Source: Phyto melanocephala (taxonomy: Eukaryota > Arthropoda > Insecta > Diptera > Rhinophoridae). Taken from it: a DNA stretch of 64,000 nt. The position numbers and the translations under genes were made by a program. Below the pieces are notes generated by a model, which was not told the origin of the DNA, made no database searches, and saw only the letters and a program-made list of their open reading frames with translations. The stretch covers positions 7,717,001-7,781,000 of the forward strand of contig OW799234.1 in assembly GCA_941918925.1 (NCBI GenBank), read 5' to 3'. This document shows positions 49,285 through 59,121 of this stretch, piece by piece; the stretch's first letter is position 1; every line of letters starts with the position of its first letter.

Positions 49285-50128
49285 GAAATGTAAATGTAAA
49301 TATTGCTGCCGTTCAGGCAAATGTTGCTGAAGACCGCAATTTGTCGCTTCCAAGACGTTATCAACAATTGGTTTGGTTGGTTGGTTACCGTGGTAGTTCG
49401 CTGCACGCAAACAGTCAAGTAGAGTCTGTATGACTCCGTTCTGACAGGACCACATCACTCGCCAGCTCCGTGACCGTGAGGTATCTCAGTAGATAATTCA
49501 GTCTAACTTCAGATATCGCAGAGAGGCCATCCAGTACATGTTTACCTAGAAATCTGTGTCTTTCAGCCGCAGAGAAGGTCGAAAACCGATTCCTCCTTCT
49601 CTCTATCCGTCAATACCGCCAGCAACCTCGATATGTCCCGCCGGCTTCGACTAATAAGTTGCAATGTACGTCTTGCATTAAAAGAGGGCCACGTAAGCCG
49701 TGCCACCTTACACGTGCTCAGCCCACGCCACCTCGGTAACAATTGTTGACTGTCTCAAACCACAACCAGGCGGATTTTGAGAAAGGATTTAGGTTTGCAT
49801 CTGTATAAAATTGTTCTCACCGAAAACGTCGTGAATTTGCAGATTTTGCCTTGAGGCGAGAGAAAAGTTTGGAGATTTGATTATTTAAAAAAATTGTGAC
49901 ATTGAATGGCCTTCAAGAAGTTGTGATTTAACACCATTAGAATATTTCTTGTGGGGTTATTTGAAGTCATTTTACTCTCTTCAAGCTTGACAAGTCAATA
50001 TTGAACGTGCCATTCATGACAAACGACTTGATTTAGTGGAAAGAGTGCTCGAAAATTGGGTTCATCGAATTCGTTCCTGCAAAACAAGTCGTAGAGGCCA
50101 TTTGAATGACGTGTTATTTAAAACTTGA
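49285..50128 (+). pseudogene. Mariner-type transposase remnant, interrupted and deleted
   Basis: Pieces in order: AAVQANVAEDRNLSLPRRYQ (left of the insert), LSQTTTRRILRKDLGL then HLYKIVLTE, and, after an internal deletion, WPSRSCDLTPLEYFLWGYLK then NWVHRIRSCKTSRRGHLND, ending at TGA 50126-50128. The first parts are the helix-turn-helix DNA-binding region and linker. The last is the C-terminus around the final catalytic acidic residue region of DD34E-type transposases. Most of the catalytic core between LRRE (49853) and WPSR (about 49906) is missing. A LINE fragment splits the N-terminal part (next entry). Frameshifts are present. It is non-functional. Confidence 0.85.
49371..49737 (-). mobile_element. 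5'-truncated LINE fragment with 8-bp target duplication
   Basis: AACAATTG lies on both sides (49363-49370 and 49738-49745). Removing 367 bp rejoins the mariner coding region between PRRYQQL and the LSQTTT block (with a one-base shift). The insert, read on the minus strand, ends in AACCAACCAACCAAAC, a simple-repeat tail as seen on many fly non-LTR elements. Its body has a degenerate frame with RHRFLGKHVLDGLSAISEVR. The clade is not identified. The tail and target duplication support target-primed reverse transcription. Confidence 0.75.
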
Positions 50129-50129
50129 T

Positions 50130-52840
50130 TGTATCGATTGTACTTCACATAAAATAAAAAAAACTTTTGAATTTCCTTAACAAAAATAAGTGTGTTTTTT
50201 TTTTTAAAGAAATCATATCATTCTTATTGGAAAACCTTTTATAAAGTTGTTAAAAAAAATAAAAAATCTTATACATTTGAGAATCTCCAGTTAAACTGAT
50301 TAATCATGGAGGATTTTTAATTGATTTTTTAATATTTCAACAATATTAAAACCACCACTTAAACCACACAGTATATTTTAAAAACTTTACACTCAGCGCT
50401 TATAATTTTTAATTAAAATTTGCTGTTTACCTAAAATGCCAATTATCTAGGTGTGTGTGTATGTGTATGTGGGTGTGTGTGTTTTTATATTTATAATTAA
50501 GTATGTATTTATGTATGTGTATAAAATATAATTGCATAAAAATGACCATTCATATAAGGCCTGTATGTAATAACAAGTTTTTAACTAGATTTTAAACATA
50601 AAATAAAAACATTTATAAATGTTTTCATGGAGATGTTATATTGAAGTGCTTTTTGTAATTATAATATTATTAGCCGGAAACTTGCCAATCCTTATTCAGC
50701 CTGAAAAAAATATAACAGGCAATTATTGACAAGGTAATTGATTTATGTTTTCAATATAAATCAGCAATTACACTTGAGTAAATCAAAAACAAAAAAAATC
50801 CTTAAACATGTTTCAGACAGGAAATTATTTACAATTTTCGAACTACAACAATTTCCATCAACAACTTGCTTGTTACTAGCATACTTTTAGGGGCGTTGAA
50901 AAAATGTTTGTAGAAAAAAAAAACAACAACAAGTAGTAAAACATGCCATACATATTGGTAAACAGTCTGAAAAACATATTTGTATGACTTTGATTACTCT
51001 TTTGCCTTTTGGGTAAATATTGTCGTTGATATGCTAACGTTCAGTGTACAAGTGTTTGCTGTTGTGTTGTGTTGTATGGCGGCTGAAGTATGGCAGCAAT
51101 ATTGTTTGTCATCATTGAACATCAAAAAGCTTGTGTATTATGAATTCATAAGCAATTATATGAATTAATCAAGTTTAAATTCATACAAAAAAAGGAGAGA
51201 AAGAGTGAGGAAGATTGATTTGTTGTTTACTTTACTTTGACTATTCAAGTGTTATACGATTAATACAAAGCCTACTTTAAGGCTTAATAAAAACACTCGC
51301 ACTATAGAAAGGCTTTTTGTTAGCCTACTTTTATAGTAAAGAAAACATATAAAAGATTATCTTAGAAAAATTAAATATTCGTTTGAATTAAAATGGGAAA
51401 TTACAGGGCAATGAATATTTGAGAAATTTAATTTAAAAAATAATAATTCAAAGAGATGCTAAATTACTCTAATTTAATCGAATCATTTAAAATAAATTTT
51501 GTCAATATTCAGCTGTGCCTTAACAAAAGCTTAGCTGCCTTATTCATAAAAAATTATTTAACGTTTTTAAAGGGTTTGCAAACCTTTTATAAAGGAGTTT
51601 AAATTTGTAAATAAAATAGACCGTAGATAAACAACTGTAAACATATAGAAGTTATTAACACTTGCTCATTAGTTGCTGTTGGTGATTCATGGCATGTCAT
51701 CATGTAGGCGAATAAACGAGAAACTTCATAATTTTTGCATCAGATACATTTGTACACATGTCTAAGCATGAAAAACATAGCAACTACAGCAAAATCCCAC
51801 ACAGTTTATACTCCATGCAGATAAAGCAACTAGTACTTGTATGTGCTTAGAAATCTATTTGTTGCTTTAGACTAGTTACAAATATGGGTACTCATCTGCA
51901 GTGAAAAGTCAACAGGGCTTTATATTTTAGGTCCACTGAAAGCCGCATTTACATCTTCTTTTCGATTTATAATCTTATTCTGCCTTGCCTGCCCTTAAGA
52001 GTCTTTCAGGAGGCTTTCAAACTCCCTTCTTAAGGTACGATATTCTTTATAATTCTTCTCCTTTAACAAGGTAAGAAGGCTGTTTATTATCCAGTGTATT
52101 TTTTTGAATTTTCTTATTTTCTCAGCAACAACAAATAAATTTTTAAAACCTTTACTTAAACCAGATAAAATTAAAAGGATTTAAAGAGACTAATAAATAA
52201 AAGAAAATAAATTTTGAAATAAATAAGAATACATTTCGTTATGGTTCAAGCTTCTTACGGGTGAGTTTAACGGTGCTTAACTGAAAACCGGAAAAAAATT
52301 AAAAATATTTATGAAAAATGTATGAAGCGTTTAATAACTAAGAAAAAAACAAAAATTTTATTGAAACTTTAAAATCACAAAGCCTTTTAACAGGACCTAA
52401 CGGAAAGGGTTCTTAAGGGCCCTCATTAGATATTCTTGTAGAAGCCCCGTTTTTAAAACCGAGTGTAGAAGCCGTTGCTCTAAGTTCTAACGCGTGTAAA
52501 AAATGAAAAAGCAATGGGTAGCTAGATAAGTTTAAATAAGACCTACTTAGCCCTACCTTCTAGCGCTTGCTTTTGTTGTTGTTTTTTAAATCAGATTTTG
52601 TTGTTGCAACTTCAATAAAAAGTTGTTATTTTTGCCAATATCTTTGTCGGTAATAAACCGATTAAAATAATATTTTTCACATATTTCTCTAGTCTTCAAT
52701 TTGCTTACTACAATACATCATGTTTGTAATTTGTTTTAGACGCAGTATTCTGCTTGTGTTTTACAATTTTTTATTTTTAGTCTGACAAAATTTTCTTTGT
52801 TTAATAAAATATAAGAACACTTGACTTTTTGTTTGTATTT
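50130..52840. other. AT-rich DNA with (TG)n and motif cluster
   Basis: A (TG)n-like run is at about 50452-50482. Dispersed motif copies are at 50879-50894, 51270-51283 and 51323-51335. No gene is seen. A 62-codon plus-strand frame at 50980-51168 (MYDFDYSFAFWVN...) has no recognised motif. Confidence 0.55.
50879..51335 (-). repeat. Dispersed motif cluster, inverted orientation
   Basis: GCATACTTTTAGGGGCG at 50879, GCCTACTTTAAGGC at 51270 and GCCTACTTTTATA at 51323, all on the opposite strand to the 10.6-18.7 kb clusters. The first is almost the same as 24627-24640 (GCATACTTTTAGGGGCGTC). Confidence 0.6.
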
Positions 52841-53017
52841 CAGCCGCTAATTAGTTAAAATTGCTGAGTTTCAATAGCAAAATTCTCGAAAGTATTTGTG
52901 GTAACTTGGTAAAAGATACGAGTCTGTAGAATTTATAGGGGCTTTATAAAGTTGATTTCAACGATCGCAAGGATGGACAGATGGACATAGCTAAATCAAC
53001 TTCTTCATAAGTATATA

Positions 53018-53207
53018 GGTTATTGTGCAGCCTACTTGGGTCCATTATAACGATCCCATTGTGATACCTGAATAGAAAAGTAAGAATAGAATAGAAAAGA
53101 GAGAAGAGAAGCAGACTGAGTAGTCCAGAGTCTCTGGCGGGAATCGAACCCGCAACCCCCAAACTAGCAGACCAGCACACTACTGACTAGTCCACTGGGG
53201 CACCCCC
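53018..53207 (-). mobile_element. tRNA-derived SINE, complete, 15-bp target duplication
   Basis: CTTCATAAGTATATA flanks it at 53003-53017 and 53208-53222. On the minus strand it reads GCCCCAGTGGACTAGTCAG (box A-like), GGGTTCGATTCCC (box B), then CCAGAGACTCTGGAC, a CTTCTCTTCTCTC pyrimidine stretch, TTCTATTCTATTC, and a 3' end AGGTATCACAATGGGATCG...GGACCCAAGTAGGC. The 3' end resembles that of the LINE at 19150. A pol III type head, a LINE-like tail and a target duplication define a SINE. It inserted into the mini-me composite, so it is younger. Confidence 0.9.
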
Positions 53208-53499
53208 CTTCATAAGTATATAAGGATTGAGAATAAATATATACTTTATGGGGTTGCAAATGAATAGTATAGAAATAACAAATGGAATGACAAACTTTTA
53301 TGTAGTTGGTCACAAGTAGAAAGGCCCTAACTCACATAATTGTAACTTTACAGGAGAAGGTAAAGACCTAACAGAAACTTTATTATCATTATGTATGTTC
53401 TTTTGTGAAATTGCTTGTAAAATTGTTATTTTTGTTAGTTTTTTCATTATTGTGTTGAGTTGTATTTGTGTGAAATGTCTTGGAATCACTGAGAAACTC

Positions 53500-53660
53500 A
53501 CTGCCTGTTCAACGATGTCGAAAGAAAACCCAAGCGAAATTTCATTCGTACAAATATATTGAAAACAACAACAAAAACTAAAAATTTGTTTTTGTTTTCA
53601 ACGTATTTGTACGAATGAAATTTCGCTTGGGTTTTCTTTCGACATCGTTGAACAGGCAGT
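53500..53660. repeat. 57-bp perfect inverted repeat (hairpin)
   Basis: Arms 53500-53556 and 53604-53660 are exact reverse complements (starting ACTGCCTGTTCAACGATGTC). The 47-bp loop is itself partly self-complementary (GTTTTTGTTTTCAA against TTGAAAACAACAAC). It is the centre of the palindromic composite at 52843-53866. If transcribed it would fold into a long perfect hairpin. Confidence 0.9.
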
Positions 53661-53867
53661 CAATTTCGTTAGAAATACGAGTTAGGGCCTTTATGCTTGT
53701 GACCAACAATATATCAGTTTGTCAGTCCGTTTGTTATTTGTACAGTATTTAATTGGGATCTCATAAACTAAGTATATTCTGAATCCTTGTAGATAGAGAA
53801 GTCGATTTTACAATGTCCGTCTGTCCGTACGATGTAGTATTTTAAGCTCTCGTGTGAAGGGTATTAA

Positions 53868-55400
53868 AAAACTGTTTTTTGTATCTTCAAAGGCTTAAAA
53901 AAAGCGCATGGCCTAAAGTATGTTTTAAGGTAATGATTTAAATTTTTTAACAAAGTACAAACAAGCAAAGAGTAAATTAAAAATGAACTCAAACCGAAAA
54001 AAATAAATAAATATAAAAATAAAAAGTTCCTAGAAATATTGAAAAACAAATCATTAAAACAAAAAATTATAAATTTACCCTAGAATTATTACAGTAAATA
54101 TTCGGACCCTAAAGGAAATATAGCCCACATATTTATAGAACATTTGCTAATTGCAAAAAATTTATAAAACAAATTTATTTACAAAAATTTTTATATTAAA
54201 AAAAAATATTTAAATAATTTAAAGTAATTTTTTATTAATTTAACAAATTTATAAAAATGTAAGTGGTAATATATAATAAAGTTTATACGAAAGTCTCTTT
54301 TCTTTTCTATAAAAAAAAATATCCAAATACTAAAATTTTGTTATCTTTTGAGTGAAACTTAAAACTTTTATTAAGCTGCTGCTAAAACATAAAACAATTC
54401 TGCTGCAGGCCAATAGTTTCAATTACATTTGCACCCTATAAAAACAAAGATTTTATTAGCATACTTTTAAGCGCACACAATGGCCTACGATCCGTTTTTG
54501 TAACCATCTCCCTTTCTTTTGCACTCCTCCCAAACATATATATGTGTGTGGGTGAGGGTTTTAACAAAGCATTTGTTCATAAAACCAGTCGTGGTAATTT
54601 TAACGTTTGCGTATGTCCAGTTTTATTGCATTTTTTAGGCTCTAGTCACGTATTTGTGATTTTTTCATGACATTCTCTTTGAGCCCTTAAGTATTAAAAG
54701 GGAGTCATCAGGGTTAAAATCACACGATACTATACCACACATAATGTAGCCTTTCTAATGTATGTGGTAGTAGTGGTGGGCAATATTAAAATGTGAATGT
54801 CTATAAAAGAAAACCAAAAAAAAAAAAAATTGTTTTTTTTTGGGTCTAAACACGAAACATTTTCTAAACCGGTCAAATATTTGTTTAATAAATGGCACAA
54901 CGAATGTTATTTGAACACGTAAAGAGCATGTATGTTGCTTTCTTTTAACAGCAATAAAATAAAAATTGAATTTTTTTCTTTTGCAACAAAAAGCCAATTA
55001 TTTTAAAATTTGCATGTTTAGGCGATATTTTTTTGGTTGGTATCACTTGGTTGGAGGTCTTTTTTTTTGGGCTTTCAGCGATTATAATTAAAGATTATTT
55101 CTTTTGTGTTGGAATATGCCAAAATACTACCTTTTATTTTTGCAAATTTGCATGTATGCATGTACAATGTTCATATAAAAGTGTGATTAGAGAAAACGCC
55201 CTTAAGAAACTTCTGTTAATGCTAAAATGTACTTAAAAGCATGAAATAAAAATTCTAAAAATTTAAAAAAAGAAAAAAATTTGGTATTTCTCAAAAAAAA
55301 AAAAAAAAAAACACAACTTAAACTCCAATAAAACCACTTCATTAGGGATAAGTCGAAATTTGTTCAGTTAACCTGTTACGAAAAGTTTCCACTAGTTGCA
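53868..55400. other. AT-rich DNA, no gene seen
   Basis: Dispersed-motif copies at 53911-53923 (GCCTAAAGTATGT), 54459-54474 (GCATACTTTTAAGCGC) and 55398-55412 (GCATGTTTTAGGGCG). Poly(A) at about 55293-55310. No gene is recognised. Confidence 0.55.
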
Positions 55401-55429
55401 TGTTTTAGGGCGTGCTCCTTCTGGTCATA

Positions 55430-55870
55430 AAAATCACTTGATTCTCTTATAAAGATGAAGGGTATGAGTCTGGCGAATGTGTTCGAGGGTCTGCAACCCA
55501 TGATCAAAGTAAATGGATCCATGCACAAAGGGGTATCTTTATAATCTTTGCTGATGGGTCACATGAGAATCCTGTAGATCGTGCTTAAATTGGGTATGAA
55601 GATTCAGAACGCGGTAGACTAAGAAGCACAGGTAGACACAAATTAAATGTGAATATTATTGGCAAACTCAGTCTAACAAATATCTTGACGTTTACGAGGG
55701 ATTGCGCAAATAGATTACCGACAATCACCGGTCAGCAATGTGAAATCGTTTTCTAGTCTACAGAAAAAACCTGTAGTGGCGCAAAACTTAGTAAAGCAAT
55801 GGATAGCATGAAATCACTGGGAAGCAAAGGCGCTAGAAAAGGGACCCTAAATAGTGGTAGTCTGCCTCGA
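55430..55870 (+). pseudogene. Possible LINE RNase H remnant
   Basis: The plus strand has GVSL then IIFADGSHENPVDRA, resembling the start of a LINE RNase H domain (F-T-D-G-S-K), followed by stretches broken by stops. Base composition is more even than in the flanks. It is weakly supported. Confidence 0.3.
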
Positions 55871-55912
55871 TATTTCCCTAACACTTATTTAAAAATATAA
55901 AGAGTCTACAAC

Positions 55913-55975
55913 ATTGGTGGTGGGTAGAAACAATTTCGTACATCCGTTATAGTGCTGTTGTTTGTTGTACTAAGT
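55913..55975 (+). mobile_element. mini-me right-end relic
   Basis: TTGGTGGTGGGTAGAAACAA, then TTCGTACATCCG and TTATAGTGCTGTTGTTTG, match the right terminus at 18082-18135 (TTGGTGGTGGGTATAAAAGA...TATAGTGCTCTTACTTG) with decay of the hairpin. Confidence 0.55.
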
Positions 55976-55993
55976 TTTAAACTATATATTATA

Positions 55994-57219
55994 CTAGCTA
56001 ATACCCGGTGTACTTCGCCACCCCCATAGTAATAAAATAAAAATTTTCTAGTTCAAAAATATATTTATATTGCAAGTGTCACGCCTACTAAATCAACCAT
56101 TTCTTTTACAAATAATCATATAGACGTCAAAGTGTCTCTTGCAAAATTTGGGTACTCTAACTATTATCGCTTCCCAGATATACGAATTTTTGTATTTAAT
56201 TCATATGACAGGTGCCACGCCCACTATTACTAAAGCATCCATTTCTTATCAAAATAGTCATATAGATGTCAAAGCTTCTCGTGCAAATTTGAGTACTCTA
56301 ACTATTATCGCTTCCCAGATATACGAATTTTTGTATTTAATTCATAATACAGGTGCCACGCCCACTATTACTAAAGCATCCATTTCTTATCAAAATAGTC
56401 ATATAGATGCCAAAGCTTCTCGTAAAAAATTTGGGTACTCTAACTATTATCGCTTCCCAGATATACGAATTTTTGTATTTAATTCATATGACAGGTGCCA
56501 CGCCCACTATTACTAAAGCATCCATTTCTTATCAAAGTAGTCATATAGATGTCAAAGCTTCTCGTGCAAATTTGAGTATTCTAACTATTATCGCTTCCCA
56601 GATATACGAATTTTTGTATTTAATTCATATGACAGGTGCCACGCCCACTATTACTAAAGCATCCATTTCTTATCAAAATAGTCATATAGATGTGAAAGCT
56701 TCTCGTGCAAATTTGAGTACTCTAACTGTTATCGCTTCCCGAATATACGAATTTTAGTATTCAATTGCTATGAGAGCTGCCACGCCCACTATTTCTAATG
56801 TACCCATTTTTTCCAGAAATGTTTATTTGGGTGTCAAAGTTGCTTTTGCAAAATTTTAGTACTCTAATCGATATCGTTTTCCAGATATACGCATTTAAGT
56901 ATTTAATTCATGTGGCCACGCCTACTATTGCAAGTCCGCCTATTTTTAACCCAAATGTTCGTGGGAATGTCAAAGTTTACCGTACTTAATTTGAAGACTC
57001 TAGCTGCATTAACTTTCATGATATATAATATTTAATACTTATTCTTTAATAGGGCGTGGCACCCCGCCCACTTACAATTTCAAACCAAAGTATAGCCCAT
57101 AGTTCCTTCCAGACATACAGAAAGATTGTGTGAAAATTTCAAGGAAATCGGTCCAGCCGTTTAACCGTCTATAAAGCACAAACAAACATACAAACACACA
57201 TTGATTCTTATATTATAGA
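55994..57219 (-). mobile_element. Non-autonomous Helitron, complete, 1226 bp
   Basis: On the minus strand it begins TCTATAATATAAGAATCAA (T at 57219) and ends GGTGGCGAAGTACACC (hairpin) then GGGTATTAGCTAG at 55994, followed by T. The base before TC is A. So it sits between A and T, with TC...CTAG termini and a 3' hairpin: all Helitron hallmarks. A (TTTG)-rich stretch (TTTGTATGTTTGTTTGTG) follows the start. The body is a 141-bp tandem array. No protein is encoded. It is a different family from the 121-bp-unit Helitrons. Confidence 0.85.
56139..56790 (-). repeat. 141-bp tandem array within Helitron
   Basis: GGTGCCACGCCCAC recurs at 56211, 56352, 56494, 56635 and, changed, near 56776; a sixth relative is at about 56911. 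Spacings are 140-142 bp. Since 141 is 47 x 3, one frame stays open for over 100 codons as a 47-residue repeat (IIASQIYEFLYLIHMTGATP...). This is a by-product of the repeat length and I do not call it a gene. Confidence 0.85.
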
Positions 57220-57224
57220 TAGAA

Positions 57225-59119
57225 ACAAAAAGATGCTAGCCGAACTGCGGTAACTTGATGAATAAATATGCCTGTAGTAAAACCTTGTAAAATTTTTAAA
57301 ACTTTTCAAATTTTAAAGAATTTCATAAATTATGACAATACAACACTTAGGACACCTAATGAATTACCATTAATTTAAAAAATTTTTTTCGTGACTTCCA
57401 TTAAATAAACTTCATTAAAACGGTGTTAATGTTCAATGAATTTGATTGCAATTAAACAATAATTGCTGTATCAAAGTGTTTAAAAAAAACCACTTCAATT
57501 GTCAACCAGAAAGAAGAAAGCAAGGGAATAATTTAAACAAATCACTGGTATAATAATAAAGATAAAAACTTTAATTCAAAATTTGATTTTTCTTTTTTTT
57601 GTTGAGAAACCACAACTAGATCTTAATCTAACTTTATGCCGTTGGCAACAAATAAATATACAATTGCAAATGTTGGAAAATATACAGAGAATAAACACTA
57701 CAACATAATGTCAGCTCTTTTAATGCTAAAACTACATTTAAACGTTGTGTTGAAAGTAATTTTATGGTTAAAGTGTTGTTGTAATATTGATGTAAATACT
57801 ACAAAATGCTTATTTAAGATCTTTATAATATTAATGACTACATCAGCTTATAAATGCTTTAATGTCATGTAGTACTCTTCAAGCAATTATTGTCCAATTA
57901 TCATGATGTTTTTCTTATCCCCCCTCACCGTTCCATAACAAAGAATCAAAGCTTAAGAATCAGTTTACACTACATACAGTAAGCAAACAAACAAAAAAAC
58001 ACAATTTTAACGCCTTAATTTTTAATATAACAATAGTTAAACAATTAAAAAAAGAAAGAAAGAAAAAAAAACGCAAGACAAACCAACGCTTAACTTAACG
58101 CTTGAATAAATAAAGTCGCGTGCTGCACTATTGTGGTTGTTTGAAGAAACACTAGGCAGCAGCAGCTGAAGAGTCATCAGCTAAAACAGCAGAGTTTTTT
58201 TTATTCAGTTGTTTCGTTTGGCTGTTTCTATTACTGTTTGTAGTTTTTTTTTTCTAGATTTTTATAAAATATTTTATAAATTGCAGCCAGCTTTAGGCAA
58301 CTGGTCATAATTTTCTCTTTGAATTATTTTGTGGTATTTTGAGTGTAACATTGAACTACATTTGTGTGTGTGTGTGTTGTAGCAAAAAAAAAAACCCGTA
58401 AGGGGCAAGAAGATAACTAAATCATAGAAAAAAAAACTATAGCTATTAAGTGTAAAAGTTATATAATCAATTACTAAAGTTAATTGACGAACTAAGATTA
58501 AGTGAAAACTAAAATAATTTTTTCAGCCTGAAATTATGCAATATTTTTTATACATAAAACATTTAAAATAATTCATTTTTTTTTTTTTAATTTTTTAGAA
58601 TAAAACCTGCTTATAGTGCTATAATAATTATATAATTTTGAATTTAGTTTTAAAATTCCAACATTTTCCTGAATACAATTTAAAAAATAATAATTTTTCT
58701 TTTTAAACTATTTTTTTTAAGTTTTATAAATTCGCATTTTCTTTTTTTCTTGTTTTTTATTAAAAGTTGATTTTGTTTTTAATAAAATCCAATTTATTTG
58801 ACAAGCATATTCAAAAGAGCTACAAATTTATAGCAACTTTCCTAAAAATAGTCACAAATAATATTAATTATACGTCACATGGGACAAAAATTGAAAATTT
58901 GTTAATTCAGCTGCTTTTAAAACAAAATTGGAGAAGTATTTTAGGCCAATCTAAACAAATAAATTTCAGCAACATATAGACCATAGAATATTTTACAGGG
59001 TGGCCTAGTTTTAAAATTATGCAGTTCTCTGTAAATTTAAATTTTGTATTTTCTGTGAATGCCGATATTATTTTTTTAAAAGTGATTTGATTTTAAAGAA
59101 AACTAGTTTTTTCACACCT
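57225..59119 (-). other. First coding intron of the MAP1 gene, proximal part
   Basis: AT-rich DNA downstream of the splice donor at 59120-59121. It holds a (TG)n run near 58364, a CAG-rich spot (GGCAGCAGCAGCTGAAG) at about 58156 and a dispersed-motif copy at 58526-58539. No second exon was found here or further left. Confidence 0.6.
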
Positions 59120-59121
59120 AC
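59116..59121 (-). other. futsch: Splice donor of the MAP1 exon
   Basis: Read on the minus strand the exon ends ..TTGAAAG and continues GTAGGTGTG. This is a near-consensus donor (AG|GTAGGT) and defines a phase-1 intron, with one base of the next codon left in the exon. The frame runs only nine more codons before a stop, which supports splicing here. Confidence 0.85.

Larger units (their letters stand above)
52843..53866. mobile_element. Palindromic mini-me composite
   Basis: The left half (to about 53303, minus-type orientation) has GATGGACAGATGGACATAGC and CTTTATGGGGTTGCAAATGA. The right half (from about 53712, plus-type) has GTCAGTCCGTTTGTTATTTG, AATTGGGATCTCATAAAC, CCGTCTGTCCGT and GTGAAGGGTATT. 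They are therefore inverted relative to each other. Between them is an inner inverted repeat: GTTGGTCACAAG...GGCCCTAACTC (53307-53335) mirrors GAGTTAGGGCC...CTTGTGACCAAC (53681-53708). The left arm has an unmatched insert of about 165 bp (53336-53499). Confidence 0.6.

Noticed and set aside
53310..53501. 63-codon minus-strand frame within the palindromic composite
   Set aside because: It falls in transposon arm sequence and shows no motif.
56139..56757. Two long plus-strand frames with a 47-residue repeat
   Set aside because: They lie wholly inside a Helitron tandem array whose 141-bp unit is divisible by three. The open frame follows from the unit length.
57636..57872. 78-codon plus-strand frame (MPLATNKYTIANV...)
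   Set aside because: Hydrophobic AT-biased chance frame; no family resemblance and no supporting signals.
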